The position numbers and the translations under genes were made by a program. 64,000 nt of DNA from Limnohabitans sp. 103DPR2 (GTDB lineage: Bacteria; Pseudomonadota; Gammaproteobacteria; Burkholderiales; Burkholderiaceae_C): NCBI RefSeq assembly GCF_001412575.1, contig NZ_CP011834.1, positions 1,364,001-1,428,000 of the forward strand, given 5' to 3'. Below, in pieces: positions 27,688 to 39,470 of the stretch (position 1 is its first letter; every line of letters begins with the position of its first letter). Below the pieces are notes generated by a model. The model ran no database searches. It saw only the letters and a program-made list of their open reading frames with translations, and was not told the DNA's origin.

Positions 27688-29042
27688 GCGCTGATTTGAA
27701 TCAGTTGTTGTCGCGCTTTGCGGCCACAGGCGTGGAAACCTCTTTCCACGAGCGTCACATTAACCCGCAAATCATGGCGGGTTTGAATGGCGCTAACTGG
27801 AGCCTCAAAGATTACGAAGCGCGCGGTGGTTACCAAGCCCTGCGCAAAATCTTGGGCAAAGATGGCGGCGAAGGCCTGACGCAAGACCAAGTCATTGCCA
27901 CTGTCAAAGAGTCTGCCTTGCGCGGCCGTGGTGGTGCTGGTTTCCCTACAGGTCTGAAGTGGAGCTTCATGCCCCGTCAGTTCCCGGGTCAAAAGTATCT
28001 GGTTTGCAATTCGGACGAAGGCGAGCCGGGTACTTGCAAAGACCGCGACATCATGCAATTCAATCCCCACATTGTGATTGAAGGCATGGCCATTGCGGCT
28101 TATGCGATGGGCATCAACGTGGGTTACAACTACATCCACGGCGAAATTTTCCAAACCTACGAACGCTTTGAAGCGGCTTTAGAAGAAGCGCGCGCAGCAG
28201 GCTATCTGGGTGACAAGATCATGGGCAGCAACTTCAACTTCCAGTTGCATGCATCCCACGGTTTCGGTGCTTACATTTGCGGTGAAGAAACGGCCTTGCT
28301 TGAATCCTTGGAAGGCAAAAAAGGCCAACCTCGCTTCAAACCACCATTCCCTGCTAGCTTCGGTTTGTACGGCAAGCCCACCACCATCAACAACACCGAA
28401 ACCTTTGCAGCGGTCCCATGGATCATTCGCAATGGGGGTCAAGCGTATTTGGAATGCGGCAAGCCCAACAACGGCGGCACCAAGATTTTCTCGATCAGTG
28501 GCGACGTTGAGCGTCCTGGTAATTACGAAATTCCCCTGGGCACTTCCTTTGCCAAACTCTTGGAGTTGGCAGGTGGCATGCGCGGTGGACGTCAGTTGAA
28601 AGCCGTCATTCCTGGCGGTTCGTCTGCGCCTGTGTTGCCCGCCAACATCATGATGGACGTCACCATGGACTATGACTCGATTGCCAAAGCCGGCTCCATG
28701 CTGGGTTCTGGCGCGGTCATCGTCATGGACGATACGCGTTGCATGGTCAAGTCTTTGCAGCGTTTGTCTTATTTCTACTCCCACGAATCATGTGGCCAGT
28801 GCACCCCTTGCCGCGAAGGCACAGGTTGGTTGTGGCGCATGGTCGATCGCATCGAAAATGGTCACGGCCGCGCCAGCGACCTCGACCTGTTGAACTCGGT
28901 GGCAGACAACATCCAAGGCCGCACCATTTGCGCTTTGGGTGATGCCGCCGCCATGCCTGTGCGCGGAATGATCAAACATTTCCGTCACGAATTTGAGTAC
29001 CACGTTGAGCACAAGACCTGCATGGTCCCCGCTTACGTATAA
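27684..29042 (+). CDS. nuoF: NADH-quinone oxidoreductase subunit F
   Basis: 452 residues. NADH site [18 protein letters not shown]-binding [15 protein letters not shown] and [15 protein letters not shown], then the 4Fe-4S (N3) motif [15 protein letters not shown]. The protein oxidises NADH and passes electrons to the cluster chain. All key residues appear intact. Confidence 0.98.
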   Translation: MSADLNQLLSRFAATGVETSFHERHINPQIMAGLNGANWSLKDYEARGGYQALRKILGKDGGEGLTQDQVIATVKESALRGRGGAGFPTGLKWSFMPRQFPGQKYLVCNSDEGEPGTCKDRDIMQFNPHIVIEGMAIAAYAMGINVGYNYIHGEIFQTYERFEAALEEARAAGYLGDKIMGSNFNFQLHASHGFGAYICGEETALLESLEGKKGQPRFKPPFPASFGLYGKPTTINNTETFAAVPWIIRNGGQAYLECGKPNNGGTKIFSISGDVERPGNYEIPLGTSFAKLLELAGGMRGGRQLKAVIPGGSSAPVLPANIMMDVTMDYDSIAKAGSMLGSGAVIVMDDTRCMVKSLQRLSYFYSHESCGQCTPCREGTGWLWRMVDRIENGHGRASDLDLLNSVADNIQGRTICALGDAAAMPVRGMIKHFRHEFEYHVEHKTCMVPAYV

Positions 29043-29056
29043 GACGGCAGACCACC

Positions 29057-31183
29057 ATGGTTGAAATTGAACTAGACGGTAAAAAAGTTGAGGTCTTAGA
29101 AGGCAGCATGGTCATGCATGCCGCTGAAAAGGCCGGCACTTACATTCCTCACTTCTGCTATCACAAGAAATTGAGCATTGCGGCCAACTGCCGCATGTGC
29201 TTGGTCGATGTGGAAAAAGCACCTAAGCCCATGCCCGCTTGCGCGACGCCCGTCACGCAAGGCATGATTGTGCGCACCAAGTCAGACAAAGCCATCAAAG
29301 CGCAAGAGTCTGTAATGGAATTCTTGCTCATCAATCACCCCCTCGATTGCCCCATCTGCGACCAAGGCGGCGAGTGTCAGTTGCAAGACTTGGCTGTGGG
29401 TTATGGTGGCAGCAAGTCACGCTACGAAGAAGAAAAACGTGTGGTGTTCCACAAAGATGTGGGCCCGCTCATCAGCATGCAAGAGATGAGCCGTTGCATT
29501 CACTGCACACGGTGCGTTCGCTTCGGTCAAGAAGTGGCTGGCGTCATGGAGCTGGGCATGTCACACCGTGGTGAACACGCCGAAATCGAAACCTTCGTGG
29601 GCCAATCGGTTGACTCGGAACTCTCCGGAAACATGATTGACATTTGCCCCGTGGGTGCGCTCACCAGCAAGCCTTTCCGTTACAGCGCCCGTACGTGGGA
29701 GTTGTCACGTCGCAAATCAGTTGCGCCGCACGATTCATCGGGTGCCAACTTGGTGGTGCAAGTGAAGAACAACGAAGTGCTCCGCGTGGTGCCTTTGGAA
29801 AACGAAGACGTCAACGAGTGCTGGATTGCCGACCGCGATCGTTTCTCTTACGAAGCTTTGAACAGTGCCGACCGTTTGCGCGCCCCCATGATCAAACAGG
29901 GCGGTGAGTGGAAAGAAGTCGACTGGCAAACCGCTTTGGAATACGTGGCCAACGGCTTGAACCAAATCAGCAAAGACCACGGTGCCAGCAGCATCGGTGC
30001 ATTGGTCAGCCCTCACAGTACCCTTGAAGAATTGCATTTGGCCAGCACCCTGGTTCGTTCTTTGGGTTCTGACAACATCGACTACCGTTTGCGCAATGCT
30101 GAGTTTGCCAAAGCAGAAGGTGTGCGCTATTTGGGTACTTCCATTGCCAGCTTGTCGCAACTCCAACGCGTCTTGGTGGTCGGCAGCAACTTGCGCAAAG
30201 ACCATCCTCTGTTTGCACTGCGCATTCGTCAGGCGCAGCGCAATGGCGCACAAGTCAATGCCATTACCTCTAAAACCTTGTTCAACGCTGCAGATGCATG
30301 GGCCATGCCGATTGCAAATGCCGATGTGCAAGAAGCCAGTGCGTGGGCACAAAGCTTGGCCAATGTGGCCGCGGCCGTTGCGGCAGAGAAGGGCGTTGCA
30401 GCCCCTGTTGCCGGTCAAGTCACACCAGCAGCCAAAGCCATCGCCACGTCCTTGCTTGGCGGCGAACGCAAAGCCATTTTGCTGGGCAACGCCGCAGCAC
30501 ACCACGCCAATGCGTCCAGCTTGCTCAGCTTGGCCCAATGGATTGCGGCACAAACAGGCGCCACTTTCGGTTACCTCACAGAAGCTGCCAACACCGTGGG
30601 TGCGCAGTGGGCCAAAGCCCAACCACAGTCTGGTGGTTTGAACGCTGCGCAAATGTTGGCCGGTAGCTTGAAAGCCGCTTTGTTGCTGAACACCGAACCC
30701 GTGGAAGACTCTGCTGCGGGTGCCAAGGCAGTTGCGGCATTGGCTGCCATGCAAATGGTGGTCACACTCAGCCCGTTCAAAACCAACATGGCTTTCTCAG
30801 ACGTGTTGCTGCCCATCGCACCGTTCACGGAAACGTCGGGCAGTTTTGTCAATGCAGAAGGGCGCTTGCAAAGTTTCCATGCCGTGGTGAAGCCTTTGGC
30901 CGAAACCCGTCCTGCTTGGAAAGTATTGCGCGTCTTGGCCAACATGCTCGGCTTGCCACAGTTGGCTTTTGAAACTTCACAAGATGTGTTGAAACAAATC
31001 AGCGCCACACCCTTGAACCTCAGCAATGCTTGTGGTTCTGAGGTTCGCATGGCAGGTGATGTAGACACACCTTGCGTGGCATCTATTTATCAACTCGACA
31101 GCTTGGTGCGCCGCGCACCTTCTTTGCAATTGACAGCAGATGCTAGAAATGCCAAGGCTGTTGCTGAAGGAGTGCACGCATGA
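29057..31183 (+). CDS. nuoG: NADH-quinone oxidoreductase subunit G
   Basis: 708 residues. The N-terminal ferredoxin-like domain carries the 2Fe-2S set [19 protein letters not shown], then the His/Cys cluster in [16 protein letters not shown] and the 4Fe-4S CIHCTRC and DICPVGAL motifs. A degenerate molybdopterin-oxidoreductase-like domain follows and is Ala-rich. At 708 residues it is shorter than E. coli NuoG (about 900) but typical for betaproteobacteria. The stop overlaps nuoH by ATGA. Confidence 0.97.
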   Translation: MVEIELDGKKVEVLEGSMVMHAAEKAGTYIPHFCYHKKLSIAANCRMCLVDVEKAPKPMPACATPVTQGMIVRTKSDKAIKAQESVMEFLLINHPLDCPICDQGGECQLQDLAVGYGGSKSRYEEEKRVVFHKDVGPLISMQEMSRCIHCTRCVRFGQEVAGVMELGMSHRGEHAEIETFVGQSVDSELSGNMIDICPVGALTSKPFRYSARTWELSRRKSVAPHDSSGANLVVQVKNNEVLRVVPLENEDVNECWIADRDRFSYEALNSADRLRAPMIKQGGEWKEVDWQTALEYVANGLNQISKDHGASSIGALVSPHSTLEELHLASTLVRSLGSDNIDYRLRNAEFAKAEGVRYLGTSIASLSQLQRVLVVGSNLRKDHPLFALRIRQAQRNGAQVNAITSKTLFNAADAWAMPIANADVQEASAWAQSLANVAAAVAAEKGVAAPVAGQVTPAAKAIATSLLGGERKAILLGNAAAHHANASSLLSLAQWIAAQTGATFGYLTEAANTVGAQWAKAQPQSGGLNAAQMLAGSLKAALLLNTEPVEDSAAGAKAVAALAAMQMVVTLSPFKTNMAFSDVLLPIAPFTETSGSFVNAEGRLQSFHAVVKPLAETRPAWKVLRVLANMLGLPQLAFETSQDVLKQISATPLNLSNACGSEVRMAGDVDTPCVASIYQLDSLVRRAPSLQLTADARNAKAVAEGVHA

Positions 31184-32262
31184 TCGACGCACTGTACAAC
31201 GGTGGCCTGAACGCCATCTCCGCCACTTGGTGGGCTGCCATGGTCTGGCCCGTCTTGTGGATCTTGATCAAAATTGTGGCGGTGTTGGCCCCCCTGATGG
31301 GTGCTGTGGCTTACCTCACTTTGTGGGAGCGCAAGTTGCTCGGTTTCATGCAAGTTCGCATGGGACCCAACCGAGTGGGTCCCTTCGGTTTGTTGCAACC
31401 TATTGCAGATGCTTTGAAGCTTCTCACCAAAGAGATCATCACGCCATCTGCTGTGGCGCCTGGTTTGTTCCGCTTGGGTCCCATCATGGCCATCATGCCG
31501 GCTCTTGCCGCATGGGTGGCCATTCCTTTTGGCCCTGAAGTTGCATTGACCAATTTGAATGCAGGTTTGCTGCTCGTCATGGCCATCACCTCCATCGAGG
31601 TTTATGGCGTGATCATTGCGGGTTGGGCCTCCAACTCCAAGTACGCCTTCTTGGGTGCCTTGCGCGCTTCTGCGCAAATGGTCAGTTACGAAATTGCGAT
31701 GGGCTTTTGTTTCTTGGTAGTCATCATGGTCACAGGCAGCATGAACCTCACAGAAATCGTGCTGGGTCAAGGCAAAGGTGAGATGGCCAACATGGGCCTG
31801 AACTTCTTGTCCTGGAACTGGTTGCCTTTGTTCCCCATTTTCATGGTCTACCTGATCTCTGGCGTGGCTGAAACCAACCGTCACCCGTTTGACGTGGTGG
31901 AAGGGGAGGCCGAGATTGTGGCCGGTCACATGGTGGAGTACTCCGGCATGGGCTTTGCCATCTTCTTCTTGGCCGAATACGCCAGCATGTGGTTGGTGTC
32001 TATCTTGGCCGTCATTATGTTCTTGGGCGGCTGGATGTCGCCCATTGACAGCACTGTTTTCAACTTCATTCCAGGTTGGATTTGGTTAGGCATCAAGACC
32101 TTTGTGGTGGTCTCGATGTTCATTTGGATTCGCGCTACTTTCCCGCGCTTCCGTTATGACCAGATCATGCGTTTGGGTTGGAAAATTTTCATCCCAGTCA
32201 CCTTGGTGTGGCTGTTGATTGTGGGCGTGTGGTTGCACTCGCCTTGGAACATTTGGAAATAA
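31180..32262 (+). CDS. nuoH: NADH-quinone oxidoreductase subunit H
   Basis: 360 residues with about eight transmembrane helices. The conserved loops [34 protein letters not shown] (split here as two motifs, each family-specific) and [25 protein letters not shown] identify it. NuoH lies at the junction of the two arms and helps form the quinone tunnel. Confidence 0.98.
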   Translation: MIDALYNGGLNAISATWWAAMVWPVLWILIKIVAVLAPLMGAVAYLTLWERKLLGFMQVRMGPNRVGPFGLLQPIADALKLLTKEIITPSAVAPGLFRLGPIMAIMPALAAWVAIPFGPEVALTNLNAGLLLVMAITSIEVYGVIIAGWASNSKYAFLGALRASAQMVSYEIAMGFCFLVVIMVTGSMNLTEIVLGQGKGEMANMGLNFLSWNWLPLFPIFMVYLISGVAETNRHPFDVVEGEAEIVAGHMVEYSGMGFAIFFLAEYASMWLVSILAVIMFLGGWMSPIDSTVFNFIPGWIWLGIKTFVVVSMFIWIRATFPRFRYDQIMRLGWKIFIPVTLVWLLIVGVWLHSPWNIWK

Positions 32263-32274
32263 CCGGGTTAAGAC

Positions 32275-32784
32275 ATGTCTACTGTGGCTGTATCCAATTT
32301 TTCGCTCAAAGACTTTCTCAAGAGCTTTATGCTGTTTGAGTTGGTCAAGGGCATGGCCTTAACGGGTCGTTACGCATTCCGTCGCAAGGTGACCCTTCAG
32401 TTCCCTGAAGAGAAGACACCTTTGTCACCTCGTTTCCGAGGTTTGCATGCCTTGCGTCGTTATGAAAACGGTGAAGAGCGTTGCATCGCATGCAAACTGT
32501 GCGAGGCCGTTTGCCCCGCCATGGCCATCACCATTGAATCTGACGTGCGTGCTGATGGTTCACGTCGCACCACACGTTACGACATCGATTTGACCAAGTG
32601 CATCTTCTGCGGTTTCTGCGAAGAAAGTTGTCCCGTCGACTCCATCGTGGAAACGTCCATTTTGGAATACCACGGCGAAAAGCGCGGCGATCTGCACTAC
32701 ACCAAAGAGATGCTCCTGGCAGTGGGCGATCGCTATGAGAAAGACATTGCTGCTTCTAAAGCAGCAGATGCCAAGTACCGGTGA
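32275..32784 (+). CDS. nuoI: NADH-quinone oxidoreductase subunit I
   Basis: 169 residues with two 4Fe-4S motifs, [12 protein letters not shown] and [12 protein letters not shown], carrying clusters N6a and N6b. An amphipathic N-terminus ([19 protein letters not shown]) would sit on the membrane. It connects NuoG to NuoB in the electron chain. Confidence 0.98.
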   Translation: MSTVAVSNFSLKDFLKSFMLFELVKGMALTGRYAFRRKVTLQFPEEKTPLSPRFRGLHALRRYENGEERCIACKLCEAVCPAMAITIESDVRADGSRRTTRYDIDLTKCIFCGFCEESCPVDSIVETSILEYHGEKRGDLHYTKEMLLAVGDRYEKDIAASKAADAKYR

Positions 32785-32819
32785 TCGACTGAATTTACAA
32801 AACTAACAAGCGACAACCC

Positions 32820-33500
32820 ATGGACGTCAAAACTGGTTTCTTTTATCTCTTCTCGGTGGTGCTGATGTTTGCAGCCTTCCGCGTTGTGACTGCGCGCAAC
32901 CCAGTGCATGCTGTGTTGTACCTGATGCTTGCATTTTCACAAGCCTCGGGTTTGTGGTTGCTCTTGCAAGCCGAGTTCTTGGCCATGACTTTGGTCTTGG
33001 TTTACTTGGGTGCCGTGATGGTGCTGTTCTTGTTTGTGGTGATGATGCTGGACATCAACTTGGACACTTTGCGAGAAGGCTTCTGGAAGCATTTCCCCTT
33101 GGCAGCATCATTGGGTGCTTTGGTTGCGCTTGAAATGGCTGGCGTTTTGATGAGTGGTTTCCGCTCTTCTGAAGCGCCCAAAGTGGCCATGGCGGTCGGG
33201 CAGTTAGCCCCCCAAATCTCCAACTCCAAGGCCTTGGGTATCTTGTTGTACACCGAGTACCTCATGCCGATTCAAGTGGCAGCTTCTATTTTGTTGGTGG
33301 CCATGATTGCCGCCATTGCCCTCACATTGCGTCAACGCAAAGACAGCAAAGCCATCAGCGCTTCTGAACAAGTTCATGTGCGCGCCAAAGACCGTTTGGT
33401 CGTGGTCAAGATGGATGCCGTCAAAGTTGGCGAAGCGCCAAAAGCACCTGAAGCACCCGAAGCCCCCGCTTTGGCCGATGCTTCCAAGGAGACCAAATAA
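32820..33500 (+). CDS. nuoJ: NADH-quinone oxidoreductase subunit J
   Basis: 226 residues, five transmembrane helices, with the conserved [13 protein letters not shown] and [18 protein letters not shown] segments. After the last helix there is a cytoplasmic extension of about 50 residues ending in a Lys/Glu/Ala/Pro-rich repeat ([13 protein letters not shown]). Its TAA overlaps the nuoK ATG by one base. Confidence 0.97.
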   Translation: MDVKTGFFYLFSVVLMFAAFRVVTARNPVHAVLYLMLAFSQASGLWLLLQAEFLAMTLVLVYLGAVMVLFLFVVMMLDINLDTLREGFWKHFPLAASLGALVALEMAGVLMSGFRSSEAPKVAMAVGQLAPQISNSKALGILLYTEYLMPIQVAASILLVAMIAAIALTLRQRKDSKAISASEQVHVRAKDRLVVVKMDAVKVGEAPKAPEAPEAPALADASKETK

Positions 33501-33808
33501 TGACATTGACACTTGGACACTATTTGTCGCTGGGCGCCATGCTGTTTGCCCTGTCGGTGATCGGTATCTTTTTGAACCGTAAGAACCTGATCGTGTTGTT
33601 GATGGCCATTGAGTTGATGCTCTTGGCGGTCAATATGAATTTTGTGGCTTTCTCTCACTTCTTGGGTGACATGCACGGACAAGTGTTCGTCTTCTTCATC
33701 CTCACAGTGGCAGCAGCCGAGTCCGCCATTGGTTTGGCCATTTTGGTGCTCTTGTTCCGCAACAAGAACAGCATCAATGTGGACGAGCTCAATTCGCTCA
33801 AGGGTTAA
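33500..33808 (+). CDS. nuoK: NADH-quinone oxidoreductase subunit K
   Basis: 102 residues, three transmembrane helices with the buried acidic residues of the antiporter-like arm: [17 protein letters not shown] and [14 protein letters not shown]. Related to MrpC subunits. It overlaps nuoJ by one base. Confidence 0.98.
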   Translation: MTLTLGHYLSLGAMLFALSVIGIFLNRKNLIVLLMAIELMLLAVNMNFVAFSHFLGDMHGQVFVFFILTVAAAESAIGLAILVLLFRNKNSINVDELNSLKG

Positions 33809-33822
33809 GAGGTTAAAAGAAC

Positions 33823-35853
33823 ATGAGCCAAACCCTCAACGCTTCAACGCTGCTTGCAGTGCCATTGGCCCCTCTGGTGGGATCGGCGCTGGCTGGTATT
33901 TTGGGAACGCAATTCGGTGGTAACTGGATTGGTCGTCGCCTGACACACACGCTCACCATTTTGGGCGTGTTGATTGCTTTCATCTTGTCCGCTTCCACTT
34001 TGAAGAGTGTGGCGGTGGACGGTGCACGCTTTAACGAAACCCTCTACACCTGGATGGCCGTTGGGGGTCTCAAAATGGAAGTGGGCTTCATGGTCGATGG
34101 CCTCACCGCCATGATGATGTGCGTCGTCACTTTCGTATCGCTGATGGTTCACTTGTACACCATCGGTTACATGGAAGAAGACGAGGGCTACAACCGTTTC
34201 TTCGCCTACATCTCATTGTTCACTTTCTCGATGTTGATGCTGGTCATGAGCAACAACATGCTGCAACTGTTCTTCGGTTGGGAAGCTGTGGGCTTGGTGT
34301 CTTATTTGTTGATTGGTTTCTGGTTCAACAAACCCACCGCCATTTTTGCCAACATGAAGGCCTTCTTGGTCAATCGGGTGGGTGACTTTGGTTTCATCTT
34401 GGGCATTGGCCTCATTGCTGCCTTTGCGGGTACTTTGAACTACACAGAGGCTTTTGCCAAAGCGGGCGACCTCGCAGCGCTCACACTGCCTGGCACCTCT
34501 TGGATGTTGATCACCGTCATCTGCATCTGCTTGTTCATTGGCGCGATGGGCAAGTCAGCCCAGTTCCCATTGCACGTGTGGTTGCCCGACTCCATGGAAG
34601 GCCCCACACCCATCTCTGCGTTGATCCACGCAGCGACCATGGTGACGGCCGGCATTTTCATGGTGGCACGCATGTCACCTTTGTTTGAGTTGTCTGAAAC
34701 TGCCTTGAACTTCATCATGGTGATCGGTGCCATCACTGCTTTGTTCATGGGTTTCCTGGGCATCATTCAAAATGACATCAAGCGCGTGGTGGCTTATTCC
34801 ACCTTGTCGCAATTGGGTTACATGACAGTGGCTTTGGGTGCTTCGGCTTACTCAGTGGCCGTGTTCCACCTCATGACGCACGCCTTCTTCAAAGCTTTGT
34901 TGTTCTTAGGTGCAGGCTCGGTCATCATGGGCATGCACCACAACCAAGACATTCGCTACATGGGCGGCGTGCGCAAGTACATGCCCATCACATGGATCAC
35001 GTCTTTGCTTGGTTCTTTGGCTTTGATCGGCACGCCTTTCTTCTCTGGCTTCTATTCCAAAGACAGCATCATTGAAGCCGTGGCCGAAAGCCATTTGCCT
35101 GCGGCTGGCTTTGCGCACTTTGCGGTGCTGGCGGGTGTCTTCGTCACAGCGTTCTATTCCTTCCGCATGTACTTCTTGGTGTTCCATGGCAAAGAGCGCT
35201 ATGACCAGAACCCTGATGCACATCACGGTCACCACGATGATCACCATGACGACCATGGTCACGACGATCATGGTCCGCACGAGTCACCTTGGGTGGTCAC
35301 AGTGCCCCTGATTTTGTTGGCCATTCCTTCGGTGGTCATTGGTTACATGGCCATCGACCCCATGCTGTTTGGCGAGTTCTTCAAAGACGCGATCTTTGTG
35401 GACGGCGACAAGCACCACGTGATGCATGAATTGGCAGATGCCTTCCACGGCCCCGTGGCCATGGCTTTGCACGCTGTGACCACAGCGCCGTTCTGGTTGG
35501 CTTTGGCCGGTGTGGTGGTGTCTTGGTACATGTACTTGATCAACCCCGCAGTGCCAGCCGCCATTGGCCGTGCGCTGCGTCCCTTGGTGGTCATTCTTGA
35601 GAACAAGTACTTCATGGACTGGTTCAACGAAAACGTTTTGGCCCGCGGTGCACGCGCCTTGGGCAATGGACTTTGGAAAGTTGGCGATCGCACCTTGATC
35701 GACGGCTTGCTTGTCAACGGCTCTTGGAAGCTGGTGGGCATGGTTTCAGCCTGGACCCGCAAGCTGCAATCGGGCTACCTCTACCACTACGCCTTGGTGA
35801 TGATCTTGGGTATTTTCTTGCTCATGACGTACTTCGTCTGGCTCAACAAATAA
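33823..35853 (+). CDS. nuoL: NADH-quinone oxidoreductase subunit L
   Basis: 676 residues, a proton-pumping antiporter-like subunit with about 16 helices including the long lateral helix at the C-terminus. The GWEAVGLVSYLLIGFW and MGKSAQFPLHVWLPDSMEGPTPISALIHAATMV motifs hold the key Glu, Lys and His residues. Residues 467-486 form a His/Asp-rich loop with ten His in twenty positions, between transmembrane helices. This loop is not part of the conserved pump core. Confidence 0.97.
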   Translation: MSQTLNASTLLAVPLAPLVGSALAGILGTQFGGNWIGRRLTHTLTILGVLIAFILSASTLKSVAVDGARFNETLYTWMAVGGLKMEVGFMVDGLTAMMMCVVTFVSLMVHLYTIGYMEEDEGYNRFFAYISLFTFSMLMLVMSNNMLQLFFGWEAVGLVSYLLIGFWFNKPTAIFANMKAFLVNRVGDFGFILGIGLIAAFAGTLNYTEAFAKAGDLAALTLPGTSWMLITVICICLFIGAMGKSAQFPLHVWLPDSMEGPTPISALIHAATMVTAGIFMVARMSPLFELSETALNFIMVIGAITALFMGFLGIIQNDIKRVVAYSTLSQLGYMTVALGASAYSVAVFHLMTHAFFKALLFLGAGSVIMGMHHNQDIRYMGGVRKYMPITWITSLLGSLALIGTPFFSGFYSKDSIIEAVAESHLPAAGFAHFAVLAGVFVTAFYSFRMYFLVFHGKERYDQNPDAHHGHHDDHHDDHGHDDHGPHESPWVVTVPLILLAIPSVVIGYMAIDPMLFGEFFKDAIFVDGDKHHVMHELADAFHGPVAMALHAVTTAPFWLALAGVVVSWYMYLINPAVPAAIGRALRPLVVILENKYFMDWFNENVLARGARALGNGLWKVGDRTLIDGLLVNGSWKLVGMVSAWTRKLQSGYLYHYALVMILGIFLLMTYFVWLNK

Positions 35854-35865
35854 GGAAGCATCAAA

Positions 35866-37341
35866 ATGAATTTGTTGAGCCTTGCCATCTGGACGCCTAT
35901 CGCGTTCGGTCTTGTTTTACTGGCTTTGGGTCGTGATGAACAAGCTCCGGCTGTGCGCTGGTTGGCCCTTGTCGGATCGGTCATCAGTTTCCTGATCACA
36001 CTGCCTTTGTACAGTGGCTTCAAACTTGACACAGCTGCCATGCAGTTTGTCGAAAAAGCGTCTTGGATTGAGCGCTTCAACGTCAACTACCACTTGGGTG
36101 TTGACGGCATTTCTGTGTGGTTCGTCATCCTCACTGCCTTCATCAATGTGATTGTGGTGATTGCGGGTTGGGAAGTGATCACGCGAAAAGTGAACCAGTA
36201 CATGGCCGCGTTCCTCATCTTGTCTGGCTTGATGATTGGCGTGTTTTCCGCTTTAGACGGTTTGCTGTTCTACGTGTTCTTTGAGGCCACGCTCATTCCA
36301 ATGTATTTGATCATTGGTATTTGGGGCGGTCCGAACAAAATCTATGCAGCGTTCAAGTTCTTCTTGTACACCTTGTTGGGCTCACTCCTCACATTGATCG
36401 CCTTGATTTACTTGTACACCCAGTCGGGTGGCAGCTTTGACATTGCGGCATGGCACAAGCTGCCTTTGTCGGCCACGGCGCAAAACTTCTTGTTCTTCGC
36501 GTTCTTCGCAGCCTTTGCGGTCAAGGTGCCCATGTGGCCAGTTCACACTTGGTTGCCCGACGTGCACGTTGAAGCCCCTACAGGTGGCTCTGCCGTGTTG
36601 GCGGCCATCATGTTGAAACTGGGTGCCTACGGCTTCTTGCGTTTCTCCATGCCCATTGCCCCCGACGCAGCGCGCGAGTGGGCCACCTTCATGATCGTCT
36701 TGTCCTTGGTGGCGGTGATCTATGTGGGCTTGGTGGCCATGGTGCAACAAGACATGAAAAAGCTGGTGGCTTATTCATCGGTTGCACACATGGGCTTTGT
36801 CACCTTGGGCTTCTTCATCTTCAATCCGCTGGGTGTGTCCGGTGGATTGGTGCAAATGATTGCGCACGGCTTTGTATCTGCCGCCATGTTCTTGTCCATT
36901 GGCGTGTTGTACGACCGCGTCCATTCGCGTGAAATTGCCAGCTACGGCGGCGTGGTCAACACCATGCCCAAGTTTGCAGCCTTTGCCTTGTTGTTCTCCA
37001 TGGCCAACTGCGGTTTGCCAGGCACAGCCGGTTTCGTAGGCGAATGGATGGTCATTTTGGGTGCCGTGAAGTTTGACTTCGTGGTGGGCCTGTTGGCTGC
37101 CTCAGCCTTGATTTTTGGTGCCGCTTACACCTTATGGATGTTCAAACGCGTCTACCTGGGTCCTGTCACCAACGATCACGTGAAAGAACTGACTGACATC
37201 AACGCACGTGAATTCACTGTCATGGCATTGTTGGCCATTGCGGTGCTTTACATGGGTTTGTATCCCAAGCCTTTCACCGATGTGATGGAAGTCTCTGTGG
37301 CCAATTTGTTGCAGCACGTGGCTGCTTCTAAATTGCCTTGA
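35866..37341 (+). CDS. nuoM: NADH-quinone oxidoreductase subunit M
   Basis: 491 residues, 14-helix antiporter-like subunit. Motifs: FFEATLIPMYLIIGIWGG with the pump Glu, and VPMWPVHTWLPDVHVEAPTGGSAVLAAIMLK with the Lys/His residues. It follows nuoL after 12 bases. Confidence 0.98.
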   Translation: MNLLSLAIWTPIAFGLVLLALGRDEQAPAVRWLALVGSVISFLITLPLYSGFKLDTAAMQFVEKASWIERFNVNYHLGVDGISVWFVILTAFINVIVVIAGWEVITRKVNQYMAAFLILSGLMIGVFSALDGLLFYVFFEATLIPMYLIIGIWGGPNKIYAAFKFFLYTLLGSLLTLIALIYLYTQSGGSFDIAAWHKLPLSATAQNFLFFAFFAAFAVKVPMWPVHTWLPDVHVEAPTGGSAVLAAIMLKLGAYGFLRFSMPIAPDAAREWATFMIVLSLVAVIYVGLVAMVQQDMKKLVAYSSVAHMGFVTLGFFIFNPLGVSGGLVQMIAHGFVSAAMFLSIGVLYDRVHSREIASYGGVVNTMPKFAAFALLFSMANCGLPGTAGFVGEWMVILGAVKFDFVVGLLAASALIFGAAYTLWMFKRVYLGPVTNDHVKELTDINAREFTVMALLAIAVLYMGLYPKPFTDVMEVSVANLLQHVAASKLP

Positions 37342-37383
37342 TCGACATTGCGCCGCTGAAACTTAAAGATAGAGAGAATTGAC

Positions 37384-38871
37384 ATGATTGACTCAACCAG
37401 CTGGACGACGGTGTATCCGGAAATCGCATTGCTGGTCATGGCCTGCGTCATTGCCTTGGTGGACCTGTTGGTCACCAGCCCTAAGCGCACTGTGACATAC
37501 GTTTTAACCTTGGTGTCCTTGGGTGGCGTGGCATTACTGAATGCGTTTTATGCCGATGCCGGCCACACGCTCTATGGCTTTGGTCGTTTGGTGGTCTCCG
37601 ACCCCATGGGCCATTGGCTCAAGTGTTTTGCCACCATCGCCGTCATGGTTACCTTGGTCTATGCTCGCCCCTATGCAGCAGAGCGCGACATGTTGCGCGG
37701 TGGCGAGATTTTCAGCTTGTCGGTGTTTGCGCTGCTGGGCATGTGCGTCATGATCTCCGGCCAAAACTTCTTGGTCTTGTATTTGGGCCTTGAATTGCTC
37801 ACGCTGTCGAGCTACGCCTTGGTGGCATTGCGCCGCGACAACACCCAAGCCACAGAAGCTGCCATGAAGTACTTCGTATTGGGTGCCATGGCCTCTGGTT
37901 TCTTGTTGTACGGCATGTCCATGTTGTACGGCGCCACGGGTTCTTTGGACCTGGCCACTGTGTTCAAAGTCATTGCAAGCGGTCAAGTGAAGCACCAAGT
38001 CTTGGTCTTTGGTTTGGTCTTTGTGGTGGCCGGTTTGGCTTTCAAACTGGGTGTGGTGCCATTCCACATGTGGGTGCCTGACGTTTATCAAGGTGCGCCA
38101 ACTGCTGCAACCCTCATGATTGCTGGTGCGCCCAAATTGGCAGCGTTTGCCATTGCCATTCGTTTGTTGGTGGAGGGCTTGCTGCCCTTGGCCATTGATT
38201 GGCAACAAATGCTGGCGCTGTTGGCCATTGCCTCATTGCTGGTTGGTAACTTGGCGGCCATTGCACAAACCAACCTCAAGCGCATGTTGGCTTACTCCAC
38301 CATCGCGCAAATGGGTTTTGTGCTCATCGGCCTGATGTCTGGCGTGGTCAGTGGCAATGCAGCCATGGGAGCCAATGCCTACAGCTCTGCCATGTTTTAC
38401 GTTGTGGGCTATGTGCTCACCACCTTGGCAACGTTTGGCATCATTTTGATGCTGGCACGTCAAGGTTTTGAAAGCGAAGAGATCACCGACTTGGCGGGCC
38501 TGAACAACCGCAGCCCCTTGTACGCTGGCGTGATGGCCATCTGCATGTTCTCCTTAGCTGGTATTCCACCCATGGTGGGCTTCTATGCCAAGCTGTCTGT
38601 GTTGCAAGCCTTGGTGGCTTCCGGCCACACAGCCGACATCGCATTGGCGGTGTTCGCAGTGGCCATGTCTTTAATTGGCGCCTTCTACTACTTGCGCGTT
38701 GTCAAAGTGATGTACTTTGATGAGGCGGTGACGGCAACCACCGTTACCGCTGACGCCGACGTGCGTGTTGTTTTGTCCATCAACGGTTTGCTCGTCTTGG
38801 TCTTGGGCATTGTGCCCGGTGCTTTGATGTCACTGTGCGCACGCTCAGTGGCCCAGATGTTGGCCAACTGA
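37384..38871 (+). CDS. nuoN: NADH-quinone oxidoreductase subunit N
   Basis: 495 residues, 14-helix antiporter-like subunit closing the nuo operon. Motifs: [20 protein letters not shown], and [33 protein letters not shown] with the key Lys and His. The NUDIX gene starts two bases after its stop, so it is probably on the same mRNA. Confidence 0.98.
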   Translation: MIDSTSWTTVYPEIALLVMACVIALVDLLVTSPKRTVTYVLTLVSLGGVALLNAFYADAGHTLYGFGRLVVSDPMGHWLKCFATIAVMVTLVYARPYAAERDMLRGGEIFSLSVFALLGMCVMISGQNFLVLYLGLELLTLSSYALVALRRDNTQATEAAMKYFVLGAMASGFLLYGMSMLYGATGSLDLATVFKVIASGQVKHQVLVFGLVFVVAGLAFKLGVVPFHMWVPDVYQGAPTAATLMIAGAPKLAAFAIAIRLLVEGLLPLAIDWQQMLALLAIASLLVGNLAAIAQTNLKRMLAYSTIAQMGFVLIGLMSGVVSGNAAMGANAYSSAMFYVVGYVLTTLATFGIILMLARQGFESEEITDLAGLNNRSPLYAGVMAICMFSLAGIPPMVGFYAKLSVLQALVASGHTADIALAVFAVAMSLIGAFYYLRVVKVMYFDEAVTATTVTADADVRVVLSINGLLVLVLGIVPGALMSLCARSVAQMLAN

Positions 38872-38873
38872 GC

Positions 38874-39470
38874 ATGGCCGATCAGTCGGATGCACATCTG
38901 ATTGAAACCAAGCTGAAGGGCCAAGCGCTCTTCAGCGGTTCTTTTCTCCACGCATTCCTCGACACCGTGGCCTTGCCTGATGGCACGCAGGCGACGCGTG
39001 AGTATGTGGTTCATCCTGGTGCCGTCATGATTGTCCCTTTGCTAGAACTGCCGGGTCAGCCCTTGCAGTTGGTGATGGAACGACAATTCAGATACCCTGT
39101 TCAGCAAGTGATGTTGGAGTTTCCTGCAGGTAAATTGGATCCGAACGAATCGACCCTTCAGTGCGCCCAGCGTGAACTGTTTGAAGAGACCGGCTACAGC
39201 GCCAAGCAATGGGCAAGAGCAGGTGTGATGCACCCCGTCATTTCTTATTCCACCGAGTTCATTGATATTTGGTTTGCCAAAGATCTCAGCCTAGGAGAGC
39301 GTCAGCTCGACCCTGGTGAGTTCTTGGAAGTCATCACGAAAACACCAGAAGCTTTGCAAGAAGCCTGCTTAAAGGGCGAAGTGACCGATAGCAAAACTTT
39401 GACCGGCATGTTCTGGTTGCAGAATTATTTGTCGGGCCGGCATCAGCTCAACTGGGTGAATGCAGCATGA
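38874..39470 (+). CDS. NUDIX hydrolase, ADP-ribose pyrophosphatase type
   Basis: 198 residues from the ATG at 38874. A perfect Nudix box, GX5EX7REXXEEXG, spans GKLDPNESTLQ to ELFEETGY at about residues 92-114. The surrounding sequence (VHPGAVMIVPLL, QFRYPVQQVMLEFPAGKLD) is like NudF ADP-ribose pyrophosphatases, which hydrolyse ADP-ribose to AMP and ribose 5-phosphate. The gene is attached to the end of the nuo operon; a link with NAD turnover is plausible but inferred. Confidence 0.88.
   Translation: MADQSDAHLIETKLKGQALFSGSFLHAFLDTVALPDGTQATREYVVHPGAVMIVPLLELPGQPLQLVMERQFRYPVQQVMLEFPAGKLDPNESTLQCAQRELFEETGYSAKQWARAGVMHPVISYSTEFIDIWFAKDLSLGERQLDPGEFLEVITKTPEALQEACLKGEVTDSKTLTGMFWLQNYLSGRHQLNWVNAA

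Noticed and set aside
29735..30754. A 339-codon open frame on the minus strand opposite nuoG
   Set aside because: Antisense shadow of nuoG with Cys/Gly/Arg-rich nonsense composition and no motif.
35221..35280. Tandem repeat of CAC/GAT codons read as a possible DNA repeat array
   Set aside because: It lies in frame within nuoL and is explained by a His/Asp-rich protein loop; spacing is irregular, so it is not a CRISPR or satellite array.
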